Shown: one piece after another, positions 28,101 to 37,228 of the stretch
Numbering within the stretch: position 1 is the stretch's first letter
How the letters are laid out: the number at the start of each line of letters is the position of its first letter
Assembly (NCBI GenBank): GCA_002726205.1
Contig: PBSL01000025.1
Coordinates: 50,416 to 114,415, forward strand
Origin: Planctomycetaceae bacterium
Lineage (GTDB): Bacteria; Planctomycetota; Planctomycetia; Planctomycetales; Planctomycetaceae
Reading direction: 5' to 3'
Length of the DNA stretch: 64,000 bases
Translations under genes and position numbers: made by a program
Notes under the pieces: generated by a model
Told to the model about the DNA's origin: nothing
What the model saw: the letters and a program-made list of their open reading frames with translations, nothing else
Database searches by the model: none

Positions 28101-31100
28101 GGCATCCTCGCCAAAGAACTTGGCCGGCCGGCCCTCGATCCCGCTGACCTGGGCCTGGAAATCCACCTTGTCCATCTGCAGCAGCGTTCCTTCGACCCAG
28201 ACCTCGAGATCCCCGATGGTTTCCCCGTCGTCGATATCCAGCGTGACTGAATAGCTGCCATCGAGGTTGTTGGTGACATCACCGGAACCGCTGAACCCGT
28301 CGCCCCAACTGACCAGCAGGTCACCGTCGTCCAGTCCGGGGCTGTAGACGGTCCCGTCGGAATTGGTCGGCGTGACCGTCACCACGACCGAATCGTCATC
28401 GGGCATCACGACATCGATCCCGGTCAGCTGCGGATCAAATCTCTCGTAGACATAGACCGTACGGGTGACTTCGCGGCTGAACGGCTCGCACAGATCGCTG
28501 CAACCCTCGGCCCGGATCACGAACGTGTAGGGACCGGGCACCTCGGTGCTGTCGAACGTGCCCGACCATTCGCCGGCCCACTCCTGCTGGCCGTCATGGT
28601 CATGATCCGGCTCGAGATAAACCGGATCCAACTCCATGACCATCTCGTCGATCGTGCCGTGGAGCTGTTCGTAGGCCATGATCATCCGCTGCATCTCGCT
28701 GAGTACTTCGCCGTTGGACTCGAGAGGAATGGCTGCCAGGTCGGCCGGCGAGATCATCGCGCCGGCAAGCATGTTGTTGAGATTGGCAATCGGCACGATC
28801 GGGGTCATCGAGACATTCGAGTAGCCCAGCGGGACACGATCGTCGCCGGTCAGTTTCACGGTCAGCGGAATCGAATCGCCTGGAACAAAGTAATCCTGTC
28901 CCGGGGGAGGATTGTCGAAGTCCGTGTCCATCCTGATCGTGGACTGGGTAATCGCCGAAACGCTGTAGGCGACGGTGTTGGTCCCGTCGTTGTTGACCAT
29001 CATGGTCCAACTGCCCGCATGTTCCTCTTCGCCGCCAATCGAGAGAGGCATGTGCACTTCCAACAGGCGGTAGGTGTCGGATGCCGTCAACGACACGCGG
29101 TCACCGAAGGCAGCGGCGTTGCCATCACCGATCACCACTCCCGAGGGAGTCCGCACCGACAGGTCCAGGTCCTCGGCCTGGTTGTCCCAGGTCAGAACGA
29201 AGGTCACCCGCGAGTCCTGGCTGTTGACGAGAATCTCGGACGCATCGATCTCTGACTGGCCACCGATTGATCCGACCGGATCGATGATGACTTCCGAGTC
29301 GATCGCGCCGGCCACGGCGTTGACGAAGAACTTGTCGAGGTCCAGGACACTGCCGGTGACATGGTAAAACCCCCCGTCACCGACATTGGCCAGGTCTTCC
29401 AGCAAGTCAATGTCGATCCCCGCAATACCGCCTTCCCCATCAGTACCGAAACCGACCGAGTAGATCCGAATCCCGGCATCCTCAAAACTGTCCAGATCGA
29501 CAGCATCACCGGCAGCGGTCGACAGGTCACGGGGATCCATCGGCGACCCGGCCGTCGGCACACCGTCGGAGAAGAGCACGATGACTTTTTGACGGTCTGA
29601 AGGAATGACCTGGCCGTTGGTATCCAAGTCAACCAACAGGTCATAGGCGTCCAGCAGCGCATCGGTCATGTTCGTCGCGCCACCGGCGATCAGATCATCG
29701 ACAGCGGTTTGTGCAGCCGCCAGATTGCCGGTCTCGATTTCGACCAACGTGTCTCCCACCACCGCGCCATCTTCAAAGACGACATCAGAAACCAAGTTGA
29801 ACGCGACCTCCGCGATCTGATCGCCTTCGTCAAGCCGCATCAGATCAAGGAACAGGCTGGCGGAATTCTGCAGAACGTCGAGCTTGGTGGGTGTGCCGCT
29901 GGACACGTTGGTCACGGTCGACGTCATGCTTCCGCTGCGGTCCATCACGAGCACCACATCGGCCTCGCGGGCCATCTGCAGGAAGGCGATGTTGGTCTCG
30001 TTGTTTTCCAGCACGTCGCCATGGGAATTCACGGTGTTGTTGCTGTCGACGCGAACCAGCAGGAAGACATCGTTCTCGATCATGTCATCGAAATCGGCGC
30101 CGGCGCCCAGCAGATTGGTGACATCCGCAGCATTGATCTGGACGGTTGTTGACTCCGAGTGGGTGTCACCGGGATTGAGCACGGGGATGGCGTTGTTGGC
30201 GCTGGTGTAGAGGATCACGTCGCTGCCGAGTTCGAAGTCGGACGAGAGCAGGATCTCGTACTGCGCAGCCGACTCGCTGACGTCGTCGCCGACGTTCTCA
30301 ACGGTAAATTCCAGGTCGAGATCTTCACCGAGCGAGCCGATCGTCACCTTGACGTCGCTGTAGGCAACCAGGTCGGCAAGGTCGGGGTGCGGTTGTCCCA
30401 CGACCGCGAAGTCCTGCGGTCCATCCTGGACATCGAAGCCCGAGACCTGCAGCGTCCAGTGCCCGACCGTCAGGTTGGCGTTGTCGATGTCAACCACTTC
30501 AACATTGTTGATGTGGTCACGGCCCTTGCTGGCGACCCAGACCCCATTACCCATCATGGCATTGGCGGGGATGTAGTCGTTGGAGACGGCGGGTGTGGAG
30601 GTGAGCGTGATCGAGACGTTGTCAGAGGCGTTGGCGGTGGGGGCGTCCCAACCGGGCTCGACTTCGTCGCGGAAAGGCAGGTCGACCTTGATGTTCGTCC
30701 CGGGTGTCTGTGCTGCGGGGGCCACGACATTGCCGGCCGCATCCCGGAGGACTTGTCCCAATTGCCATGGGTAGAACGAGTTGCCGACAGGATCGATCAA
30801 CTCCAGGTCCAGGTCATTGACAAGCGTGGCGGCCGAAACCGTGTTCTGGATGGCGGCTGCCACGTCGTCCCAGGCGAGCGTGACCCGGACATCGTCACCG
30901 GCGTTGATCATGTCCGTATCGACAGCAAAGTCGTACTCGATGACCTCCAGGTGTTGGAGAGAATCCTGGACCATCCTGTTGGGCACCGGAAAACCGTGTT
31001 CATCTCGCGAGTCGAGCACCAGGTCGACGGCTGCCTCGGCATTGACCAGTCCCCAGCCGGTCACATAGTCAGGTCCGACAGTGGCTGCGATGAACCCACT

Positions 31101-34100
31101 TGTTGAGCCGTTGGCAGGATTCGAATCGCTGTCGACATCAACATCGACAAGTCTGTTGGTGGCATCAAGAACCCCATTCGGACCACCATTGACGGTCGTA
31201 TCCTCTCCAGGATCAAGAACCCCATTGAAGTTGGTGTCTTCAGTCCAGCCCATGGCGCCACTTGCAAGAAGCCCATCACCGTTGAGATCCTCTCCGGGAT
31301 CCAATCCGAAATCACCGTCGGCATCTTCGTTGATCAGGACGACGTCATCGGATGTCTGTACCAGGATAGCTTTGAGCGTCGCCGGCAGCGGGGGGCTGTC
31401 ATCAATCGTTGTCGAGAGAGGTGTGCTGTAGGTGTTTTGCCACCCCTCGAGCATCAGTGCGATGACGCCGGCAACAGCCGGCGAGGCCATCGACGTACCA
31501 GTCTTGAACACATATGGTCCGACGTCGAGAACACCGTCGCCATTGAAGTCCTCGCCGACGTCCAGAAGACCGTTTCCGTTGAGGTCCTCGTTGTATTCGG
31601 TCGAATAGATGTCCGACCCGGGTGCAATGACGTCGGGTTTGATCCGACCGTCGTAGGTCGGCCCCTTGCTGCTGCTGAAATTGAGCCGGCCCAGGTTGGC
31701 AACCCAGTTTCCGACCACGATGGAGTTCTTTGTTTCATTCGTGACCGAGAAGAACGACTCCTGATCGCCGTGGTTGCTAAGAGCCGCATTGCCGGCATTT
31801 TGTACGGCCTGGCCACCGTTGTTACCGGCGGCAAAGACCTGGGGACGTCTTGGGACCCCAGCCTCACCGCTGATCGCCTCATCCACATTGACGCTGTTTA
31901 CGTCGTAACGGCCATTCGTCGTGAAGACGTGGGAGTGGTTGCTGAGATCCAGCGAGAAGTTATTGATCGCCGTCTCGAGATCAGCCGGTGGAAGAACAGC
32001 AAAGTTAAAGACACCCCCGGTCACGCTGAAATTGAACTGCCCCATGTCAATCAGGCCAGCTTGTGGAGCCATTCCCCGGTACTGGAACGCGGCGTCGTTG
32101 TTGCCGTCCAGATCCATGTCGACGGTATTGCTCGAAGGTCCTGTCCCGGCGACTATGCCAGCCACGTGGGTCGCATGAGATCCGATGCTCGCTGACGCGT
32201 TGACAGCGCCCACGACCGTCAGGTCGTTGTGCGCCACATCGATGGCACTGCTTTCGTGAATCCCGACATTGACCCCGTTGCCGGTCAGCCCGGCATAGGC
32301 AATCGAATTGGCCCCGGCGTTGATCGTTGGTTGCTGGACAGAATCCAGAACGGCATCAGCGTCCCGGTCCTCACCGGCATCAAGAACGCCGTTGCTGTTG
32401 GCATCCTCGTCCACGCCAAGCGTCATCCGCGTGGTGTCGTTGGTTTCCAGATGCGGGACGGGGGGACCACCCACCCACTCCACGACGTCGTACTCGGCCA
32501 CGTCAATCAGGTTTTCCGGATCGATACCGGCCAGCCAACCGGACCGGCTGATCTGCACCGCGCCGTTTGTGGTTGCCGCGAGAATTCCTCCGGCCTCCAA
32601 GATGTCGGTGTCTTCGGCAAAGATCACGGTGACAACCAGTGAACCATCCGCATTGACGATGTAGTTGCCGTTCGTCGGGTCGCTGCCATCCAGGTCGAAC
32701 GCCGAGTAATTCCCCATCAACAGATCCGGATCGACCTTGTCTTCCGGTTCCAGCGGGGTGATCCAGTTGACCAGCCCCCCGATTTCCTCGGGCTCGAGAT
32801 CCAGTTCCGGTAAGAGCCAGCCAAAAACGTGCCGTCCCGGCAGGTAACTCTGGCGGAAGATCCCGTTGTGCTGCAGATCCTTGACCTCGAGGCAGTCGGG
32901 CGTCTCGCTGAAGGAGATCATCGCGTGCTGACCATCGACGGGCGAAGCCGCCAGGTCGATGAGGAACTCGTCCTGCAGTTCCTGGCTGGGCCAGAGGTCC
33001 CCGCTGCGAAGGCTGATCTTCTCGGACTGGAACAGGGCGTCGGTCGTCTCGTTGAACGGAACCGTGACCGTGATGGTTCCCACCGCGTCGTGGGCCGGGT
33101 TGCCCCCGTCGTCGAGCAGGATTCGAAAACCGGGACCATGTTCCAGATCGGTGGCGGTCACCACGTGGGACAAACTCAGCGGCGACGTGCCCTTGTTGAC
33201 CGCGTAGGGCTTTGTGGGATCGGGCAGGGCCGGCCGGCGGCGACCGGTCAACACGGCCTTGAGGATGTCGGTGTCGCCGGTCCAGTCCACTTCGATATCG
33301 ATCGTCCCGGCCGTCGTGACATTGAACAACTCCCAGGGCACATCGAACTCCTCGTCGATCTCGAAGGTCCAGGTCGTCGACTGGGTGGTCACCTGGTCGG
33401 TGGGCACCGCGCCCAGGTCACGCGGCGTGCCGTCCGGATCGACACCGTGCAGCGGGTGACCGATGTCAATCAGGGGCGAGAGATCCTCGAGCGAGTAGTC
33501 GGCATGGGCCGGATCGACGAAGCCGGGATCGACCGAGACGTTGCCCCGTCGGCCGGTCAGGTCGGGATAGTTGAAATAGTCGGCCCGGTTCCTGTAGAGA
33601 TCGTTGTGTTCGATGATCGGCACCGGCGCGGTGGTTCCCGCCACGACGTGAATGCCGGCCTCGGCGTATCCCACGATCACGTTGTTGACGATCGTCGGAT
33701 CGGTGGGCCGGTTGCCGACGTAGATTCCCTGCTTGTCCCCGCGACCGTCGAAGGTGTTGTTGACGATCGACGGACGCGCCGGGGACCTGACAAGGACCCC
33801 GTACATCGACTCGGTAATCACCGACCGTTCCAACACGGCCGTTTCCTCGGTACTGCCGGCAAAGACCACGGCACGGGATCGCGTGTTGGTCGGATCGGAG
33901 GTTTCGATGGTAAACCCCGAGAACCCCGCCTGTTCGACATCGTCAAACAGAACCGTCCCGGCGGAATCGGGACGACCGACCAGAAAGGTCCCATCCGCCC
34001 CGGATCCAAGCACACTCACACCCGTCTTCATCACGATGTTCTCGTAGTATCGCCCCCCGGCCACCTCGACCTGGTCCCCCGGTGCCGCCGCATCCAGTCC

Positions 34101-34298
34101 GGCCTGGATCGTGGGGAAAGGGTGTTCGACGGACCCATCGGCTCCGACGGCTACCGACGCGGCATCGACATGGATCGCCGACAGCAGCGTCCGATCTTCC
34201 AGGCGTTCAACCGCAGGCAGGCGGTGGGAATGTCGCTGGCGTCTTCCGGGAACCACGCGGGACCGAAACAGACAACTCAACCAGGAATCAAGCAACAT
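25176..34298 (-). CDS. Giant exported protein: LEPR-XLL, beta-helix, S8 peptidase, VWA, Calx-beta, RTX repeats
   Basis: 3040 aa. Order: LEPR-XLL-type export region (RLEDRTLLSA, about 30-41); DUF1565/parallel beta-helix (about 45-275); Ca-rich linker; subtilisin-like S8 domain (about 670-1085) with His708 (SHATHVAG), oxyanion Asn in AAGNNG and Ser936 (GTSMASP); CARDB-like domain (about 1310-1436); VWA domain (about 1449-1680, MIDAS DRSGS); beta domains; Calx-beta (about 2416-2523); and about 12-15 RTX nonapeptide repeats (GGxGxDxLx, about 2600-3020). The Asp of the S8 triad is replaced by Glu682. ATG 34298 has GGAG 8 bases upstream and is preferred to GTG 34307. RTX and Calx-beta domains bind calcium, so the protein is probably surface-anchored or secreted. 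Confidence 0.9.
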   Translation of the reverse strand: MLLDSWLSCLFRSRVVPGRRQRHSHRLPAVERLEDRTLLSAIHVDAASVAVGADGSVEHPFPTIQAGLDAAAPGDQVEVAGGRYYENIVMKTGVSVLGSGADGTFLVGRPDSAGTVLFDDVEQAGFSGFTIETSDPTNTRSRAVVFAGSTEETAVLERSVITESMYGVLVRSPARPSIVNNTFDGRGDKQGIYVGNRPTDPTIVNNVIVGYAEAGIHVVAGTTAPVPIIEHNDLYRNRADYFNYPDLTGRRGNVSVDPGFVDPAHADYSLEDLSPLIDIGHPLHGVDPDGTPRDLGAVPTDQVTTQSTTWTFEIDEEFDVPWELFNVTTAGTIDIEVDWTGDTDILKAVLTGRRRPALPDPTKPYAVNKGTSPLSLSHVVTATDLEHGPGFRILLDDGGNPAHDAVGTITVTVPFNETTDALFQSEKISLRSGDLWPSQELQDEFLIDLAASPVDGQHAMISFSETPDCLEVKDLQHNGIFRQSYLPGRHVFGWLLPELDLEPEEIGGLVNWITPLEPEDKVDPDLLMGNYSAFDLDGSDPTNGNYIVNADGSLVVTVIFAEDTDILEAGGILAATTNGAVQISRSGWLAGIDPENLIDVAEYDVVEWVGGPPVPHLETNDTTRMTLGVDEDANSNGVLDAGEDRDADAVLDSVQQPTINAGANSIAYAGLTGNGVNVGIHESSAIDVAHNDLTVVGAVNASASIGSHATHVAGIVAGTGPSSNTVDMDLDGNNDAAFQYRGMAPQAGLIDMGQFNFSVTGGVFNFAVLPPADLETAINNFSLDLSNHSHVFTTNGRYDVNSVNVDEAISGEAGVPRRPQVFAAGNNGGQAVQNAGNAALSNHGDQESFFSVTNETKNSIVVGNWVANLGRLNFSSSKGPTYDGRIKPDVIAPGSDIYSTEYNEDLNGNGLLDVGEDFNGDGVLDVGPYVFKTGTSMASPAVAGVIALMLEGWQNTYSTPLSTTIDDSPPLPATLKAILVQTSDDVVLINEDADGDFGLDPGEDLNGDGLLASGAMGWTEDTNFNGVLDPGEDTTVNGGPNGVLDATNRLVDVDVDSDSNPANGSTSGFIAATVGPDYVTGWGLVNAEAAVDLVLDSRDEHGFPVPNRMVQDSLQHLEVIEYDFAVDTDMINAGDDVRVTLAWDDVAAAIQNTVSAATLVNDLDLELIDPVGNSFYPWQLGQVLRDAAGNVVAPAAQTPGTNIKVDLPFRDEVEPGWDAPTANASDNVSITLTSTPAVSNDYIPANAMMGNGVWVASKGRDHINNVEVVDIDNANLTVGHWTLQVSGFDVQDGPQDFAVVGQPHPDLADLVAYSDVKVTIGSLGEDLDLEFTVENVGDDVSESAAQYEILLSSDFELGSDVILYTSANNAIPVLNPGDTHSESTTVQINAADVTNLLGAGADFDDMIENDVFLLVRVDSNNTVNSHGDVLENNETNIAFLQMAREADVVLVMDRSGSMTSTVTNVSSGTPTKLDVLQNSASLFLDLMRLDEGDQIAEVAFNLVSDVVFEDGAVVGDTLVEIETGNLAAAQTAVDDLIAGGATNMTDALLDAYDLLVDLDTNGQVIPSDRQKVIVLFSDGVPTAGSPMDPRDLSTAAGDAVDLDSFEDAGIRIYSVGFGTDGEGGIAGIDIDLLEDLANVGDGGFYHVTGSVLDLDKFFVNAVAGAIDSEVIIDPVGSIGGQSEIDASEILVNSQDSRVTFVLTWDNQAEDLDLSVRTPSGVVIGDGNAAAFGDRVSLTASDTYRLLEVHMPLSIGGEEEHAGSWTMMVNNDGTNTVAYSVSAITQSTIRMDTDFDNPPPGQDYFVPGDSIPLTVKLTGDDRVPLGYSNVSMTPIVPIANLNNMLAGAMISPADLAAIPLESNGEVLSEMQRMIMAYEQLHGTIDEMVMELDPVYLEPDHDHDGQQEWAGEWSGTFDSTEVPGPYTFVIRAEGCSDLCEPFSREVTRTVYVYERFDPQLTGIDVVMPDDDSVVVTVTPTNSDGTVYSPGLDDGDLLVSWGDGFSGSGDVTNNLDGSYSVTLDIDDGETIGDLEVWVEGTLLQMDKVDFQAQVSGIEGRPAKFFGEDAALNVAILGQANGITELALKPVDNPAWAAPTRELVGNGGLWQLSGGIVRIPATPSQGGSSVAATIPADLPVGEYTVQLKTTSGLGPVDKTSTYRVIGRGGELPERVQVVDDRLEEFETGRMTEIADWRAMGERLVREVLELPIGKHLTESLRLEAAEVVLETIDQVDFLRCDSDSTATQPGMVNVIYGGVTYHSPCARPGLEMAKFKPLVRAINLAHIDARFMDEQATTTATGDEIDVTLGSGVSLRIGKVSSEGESRVVVSEGDQDVPENLRSRTHVVYDITTTADFDQGDGVEINLTYEEGDFESEDKVRLFHKEDGEWVDRTTSIDTVNNVVTGLTSSLSPFMMTETPDLSVADASVIEGDTGTAGLEFTATLSEASFVDVSVDYAVTAGTATDAVDFVSTSGVLTILAGNLSGTISVDVNGDVQMEGIETLLVALSNAEAATIVDGTATGTILDDEHSVTFNDSTGAFELVLDAGGSSSITADGGLVSLQINGNPDPALAAISADQVVTIVVTGSAESDTVDLSGASADNGFDLLNAVTVNAGDGDDTVTGSPVANKLNGSGGNDHLTGGAGDDTINGGGGEDNLSGGEGDDAVRGQGSSLDTVSGGPGDDTIDGGSGYDYLFESADVNFTVTDNALTGLGSDTLTEIQVAQLFGGSSDNQIDATGFSGRAFFSGAGGNDTILGGANHDRMFGGAGRDVILGGEGNDVLRGQGGNLDSLVGGPGDDKLNGGIGNDDLSGGEGDDQLTGESGNDILRGGAGDDRVFEKADVDIVLLDTSMTGGLGTDVLSGIESAYLKGGNSDNTFDAGGFSGPVTMIGSGGDDQLIGGASGDVLVGRSGNDSIRGGPGDDTISGLRGEDMLAGGDGNDRIDGGADADALTGQDGDDILYGRNGNDSLVGGEGSDTILGADGDDIAIGDDGKNNTAASDDDTIDGGSGEDTVRGGGGSDTISDDLEEIDESFELLADWVDSV

Positions 34299-34430
34299 CG
34301 CGGACACTCCGAGTCAGAGAAAATGACGCCTCAAGCCCGAGTCTAACTTGCTGCAATCGACCTCGCCTACCGACTACTCGCCCGAAACAACGCGATTGCG
34401 AAAACTTCGCGACAGGCACCGCGAGACCGA

Positions 34431-35843
34431 TCAACGGCGGCGAATCAGCTCGAGCAGATCATCGATATCGTTTGCGACGGCGCTGGGCTGGTTGGTGAAA
34501 CGAACCGCCTCGACCCCTCGCGACACAAGCGATTCGTCGACGGCACCGGGCCGTGACGAATGGTAGGCCACCGTGGTGTTGGGATCCTTGAGCTGGTGGC
34601 CGGTCAGGATGCAGACGACGCGATCGCCGGCGGCGATCACTCCCTCGGCACGCAGCAGGCGGGCTCCGGCCACGCTGGCCGCGCTGGCCGGTTCGCAGCC
34701 GAATCCGCCGGCCCCGACCTGGGCCTTGGCGTCGAGAATCTCGGCATCGTCGACCTGCCGCACCACCCCGTCGCAGATGTCCAGTGACCGCAGGCATCGC
34801 TTGAGACTGACGGGCCGGTTGATCTCGATGGCCGTCGCCAGCGTCGACGCGGTGCGGTCCTCCTCCTGCATTGCCTGGTAGTACGACGCGATCGTCGCGT
34901 CGTCGGTGACGCCATCGTTCCACCGCACCGAGTGCAACTCGAACAGGTCAAACAGCGTGGCCGCCCCGGCGGCGTTGATCACGGCCAGGCGGGGAACACG
35001 GTCGATCAGGTCAAGATCCCTGAGTTCTGCCAGCGCCTTGCCAAAGGCGGCGGCATTCCCGAGATTGCCACCGGGAACGACGATCCAGTCGGGAGGTTCC
35101 CAGTCGAGTCCTTCCAGGATCCGGTAGATGATCGTCTTCTGACCTTCCAGCCGAAACGGGTTGACGCTGTTGCACAGGTAGATCTTCTCGCGGCGGCACA
35201 CCTCGCGAACCTGCTGCAGCGCGTCATCGAAGTTCCCCTCGATCTGCAGCGTGTGGGCGCCGAAGTCCAGGGCCTGCGAGAGCTTCCCGAAGGCGATCCG
35301 CCCACTGCCGATAAAGACCAGGCAATCGAAGACGCCGGTGGCACTGCTGTAGATGGCCAGCGAGGCGCTGGTATTGCCCGTCGAGGCACAGGCGGCAAGC
35401 GTCGCGCCCACCATCCCCGCGTGCGTCGCTGCCGCCGTCATCCCGTTGTCCTTGAAACTCCCCGACGGATTCAGCCCCTCGTGCTGCAGGTAAAGGCCGC
35501 CTTCGTCGAGCCCGACAAAACGCTCGACCGACCGGCTCTGCCGCAACATCGTCTGCCCCTCACCGATCGTCACCACGCTCTCCAGCGGGGCAAACGGCAG
35601 CAATTCGCGAAAACGCCAGACACCGCTGACGTTGAGTGGATCCCGACGGTCGGCCCAGCGCGACTCGAACTCGCCAAGCCTCGTCGGCACCGGCACACGG
35701 TCCCAGTCGTACCTCACGTCCAGCAGACTGCCGCACCCGGGGCAGGCGACGTGCAACTCGTCGATTCCGATCCGGACCCGGCATGACGGCGACAGGCATT
35801 CCTGGAAAGCCCACTGGATGTGGTCCCACGAGCGGTCTGACAT
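34431..35843 (-). CDS. thrC: Threonine synthase
   Basis: 470 aa. It converts O-phosphohomoserine to threonine with PLP. The PLP lysine lies in [10 protein letters not shown] (Lys131). The phosphate-binding Gly-rich turn is in [12 protein letters not shown], and [13 protein letters not shown] and [14 protein letters not shown] are typical of the family. The N-terminus has a zinc-ribbon-like pair (CLSPSC and CPGCG), common in the longer threonine synthases. ATG 35843 is preferred: it lies 1 base after the apgM-like stop and has GAGG 9 bases upstream. The ATG at 35858 would overlap the upstream gene by 14 bases. Coupling to the upstream gene is likely. Confidence 0.92.
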   Translation of the reverse strand: MSDRSWDHIQWAFQECLSPSCRVRIGIDELHVACPGCGSLLDVRYDWDRVPVPTRLGEFESRWADRRDPLNVSGVWRFRELLPFAPLESVVTIGEGQTMLRQSRSVERFVGLDEGGLYLQHEGLNPSGSFKDNGMTAAATHAGMVGATLAACASTGNTSASLAIYSSATGVFDCLVFIGSGRIAFGKLSQALDFGAHTLQIEGNFDDALQQVREVCRREKIYLCNSVNPFRLEGQKTIIYRILEGLDWEPPDWIVVPGGNLGNAAAFGKALAELRDLDLIDRVPRLAVINAAGAATLFDLFELHSVRWNDGVTDDATIASYYQAMQEEDRTASTLATAIEINRPVSLKRCLRSLDICDGVVRQVDDAEILDAKAQVGAGGFGCEPASAASVAGARLLRAEGVIAAGDRVVCILTGHQLKDPNTTVAYHSSRPGAVDESLVSRGVEAVRFTNQPSAVANDIDDLLELIRRR

Positions 35844-35844
35844 T

Positions 35845-37089
35845 TCACCCGACCTCATCGAAAGCGGCCGTGTCCAGCAACCAGGGCATCAGCTCGTGTC
35901 CTCGCTCGAACACGAGCGGGGCCGTCCCGGCGGTCACGTCGTCATAGTGGCCCTGGTCATCCGGATTCAATCCGCTTCCACAGGCGGCGATCGGGACGGT
36001 GCCGTGTCCGTGAGTCCTGGTACGCAGCAACGTGGGATGATCCGGCGAGATCAGCAACCGGTAGTCCCCATGGCCCTGCAGGCACTCGTGCAACGGCCCG
36101 ACGATCTTCTCGTCGATCTGTTCCAGCGCCTCCAGTTTGGCCCCGATATCGCCCTCGTGCGATGCCTCGTCGGTCGCCTCGACATGAACAACGACAAGGT
36201 CATGGTCCTCGAGGCTGTGGATCGCAGCCTGCCCCTTGGCCGCGTAATCGGTGTCGAGATACCCGGTGGCGCCGTCAACGTCAACGATCGTCCATCCGAG
36301 CAACCGGCCGATGCCACGAGCCAGATCGACAGCGGTCACGACCGCCCCTCGCACACCGAATCGTTCGAGAAACCCGGTCAGACGGGGTCGCCTGCCCAGG
36401 CCCCACAGCCACGTCTGTGTCGCGGAACCGCAACCGTCGCCCTGGTCTCCTGTCCGCATCGCAAACAGCTCCTCGCTGCGACTCATGAATTCCCGCAGGT
36501 CGTCGGATCCGGGTCCGTTTGGCAGGAAGTCGGCCGTCGATTGATCGAGGATATCGTGCGGGGGCGTGCTGGAGGTCGAATCCGAGAAGAGTGACTTTCG
36601 GCTTGCGCCGGTTTCAGCGACTGCACCTCCACGTGGTCGGTAGACCAGGAGATTGCGATAACTGACACCCGGAAAGTACTTCCAGGAGGATTCGCTGCCA
36701 AGATCCTCCTGCAACAGGCCGATCAGGCGCCGGGCCTCATCGTTGGCAACCTGCTCCGCGGTGAAACTCCGCATGCAGCCATCGATCACGGTGACCAGGT
36801 TGCAGCGAATCGCCCAGTCGTCGTCGCCGAGTGCAATGCCCTGGGCGACCGCCTCGATCGGTGCCCGGCCGGTGTGAAATCGAACCGGGTCGTAACCCAG
36901 CAGGCTCATCAGGCCCACGTCGCTGCCGCTGGGAAGATCTGCCGGCACGTGGACGGCACGACCGGTAAGCCCCCGCCGCACGACCGTGTCCATGTGCGGT
37001 GTCCGCGCTGCTTGCAGCGGCGTCAGGCCACCAGCGTCCTGCTGTGGTTCATCGGCGGCACCGTCGGGGATGACCAGGGCGTACTTCAT
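35845..37089 (-). CDS. ApgM-like phosphoglycerate mutase; proposed homoserine kinase
   Basis: 414 aa, alkaline-phosphatase superfamily, family of archaeal-type cofactor-independent phosphoglycerate mutase. The start [13 protein letters not shown] carries the first metal Asp, and [15 protein letters not shown] matches the family nucleophile-Ser region; [13 protein letters not shown] and [21 protein letters not shown] are the C-terminal metal-site motifs. Members of this family found beside threonine genes have been proposed to replace ThrB as homoserine kinase. Here the stop is 1 base from the thrC start and no thrB is present in the window. The ATG at 37089 begins exactly at the conserved start. 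Mutase activity cannot be excluded. Confidence 0.8.
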   Translation of the reverse strand: MKYALVIPDGAADEPQQDAGGLTPLQAARTPHMDTVVRRGLTGRAVHVPADLPSGSDVGLMSLLGYDPVRFHTGRAPIEAVAQGIALGDDDWAIRCNLVTVIDGCMRSFTAEQVANDEARRLIGLLQEDLGSESSWKYFPGVSYRNLLVYRPRGGAVAETGASRKSLFSDSTSSTPPHDILDQSTADFLPNGPGSDDLREFMSRSEELFAMRTGDQGDGCGSATQTWLWGLGRRPRLTGFLERFGVRGAVVTAVDLARGIGRLLGWTIVDVDGATGYLDTDYAAKGQAAIHSLEDHDLVVVHVEATDEASHEGDIGAKLEALEQIDEKIVGPLHECLQGHGDYRLLISPDHPTLLRTRTHGHGTVPIAACGSGLNPDDQGHYDDVTAGTAPLVFERGHELMPWLLDTAAFDEVG

Positions 37090-37228
37090 CGACGTGCGGA
37101 TGAAACAGGGAAAAAGCGTCGGCAAGGGGCCACACCCACAATTGTAGTGGGGGGGCGAATCGATAGGACCATTGAATCTGACTCTTTGCCGTCGGCCGAG
37201 TCCTGCCAGCTGCGCACCCCGGGCCAGG

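Noticed and set aside
34340..34345. TAGACT as -10 for the giant gene
   Set aside because: No -35 at a proper distance upstream was found, so I do not call it a promoter.
32829..34346. 505-codon plus-strand frame over the giant gene
   Set aside because: It is antisense to the beta-helix part of the giant protein, and its composition (many His, Arg, Gly, Val) is not protein-like.
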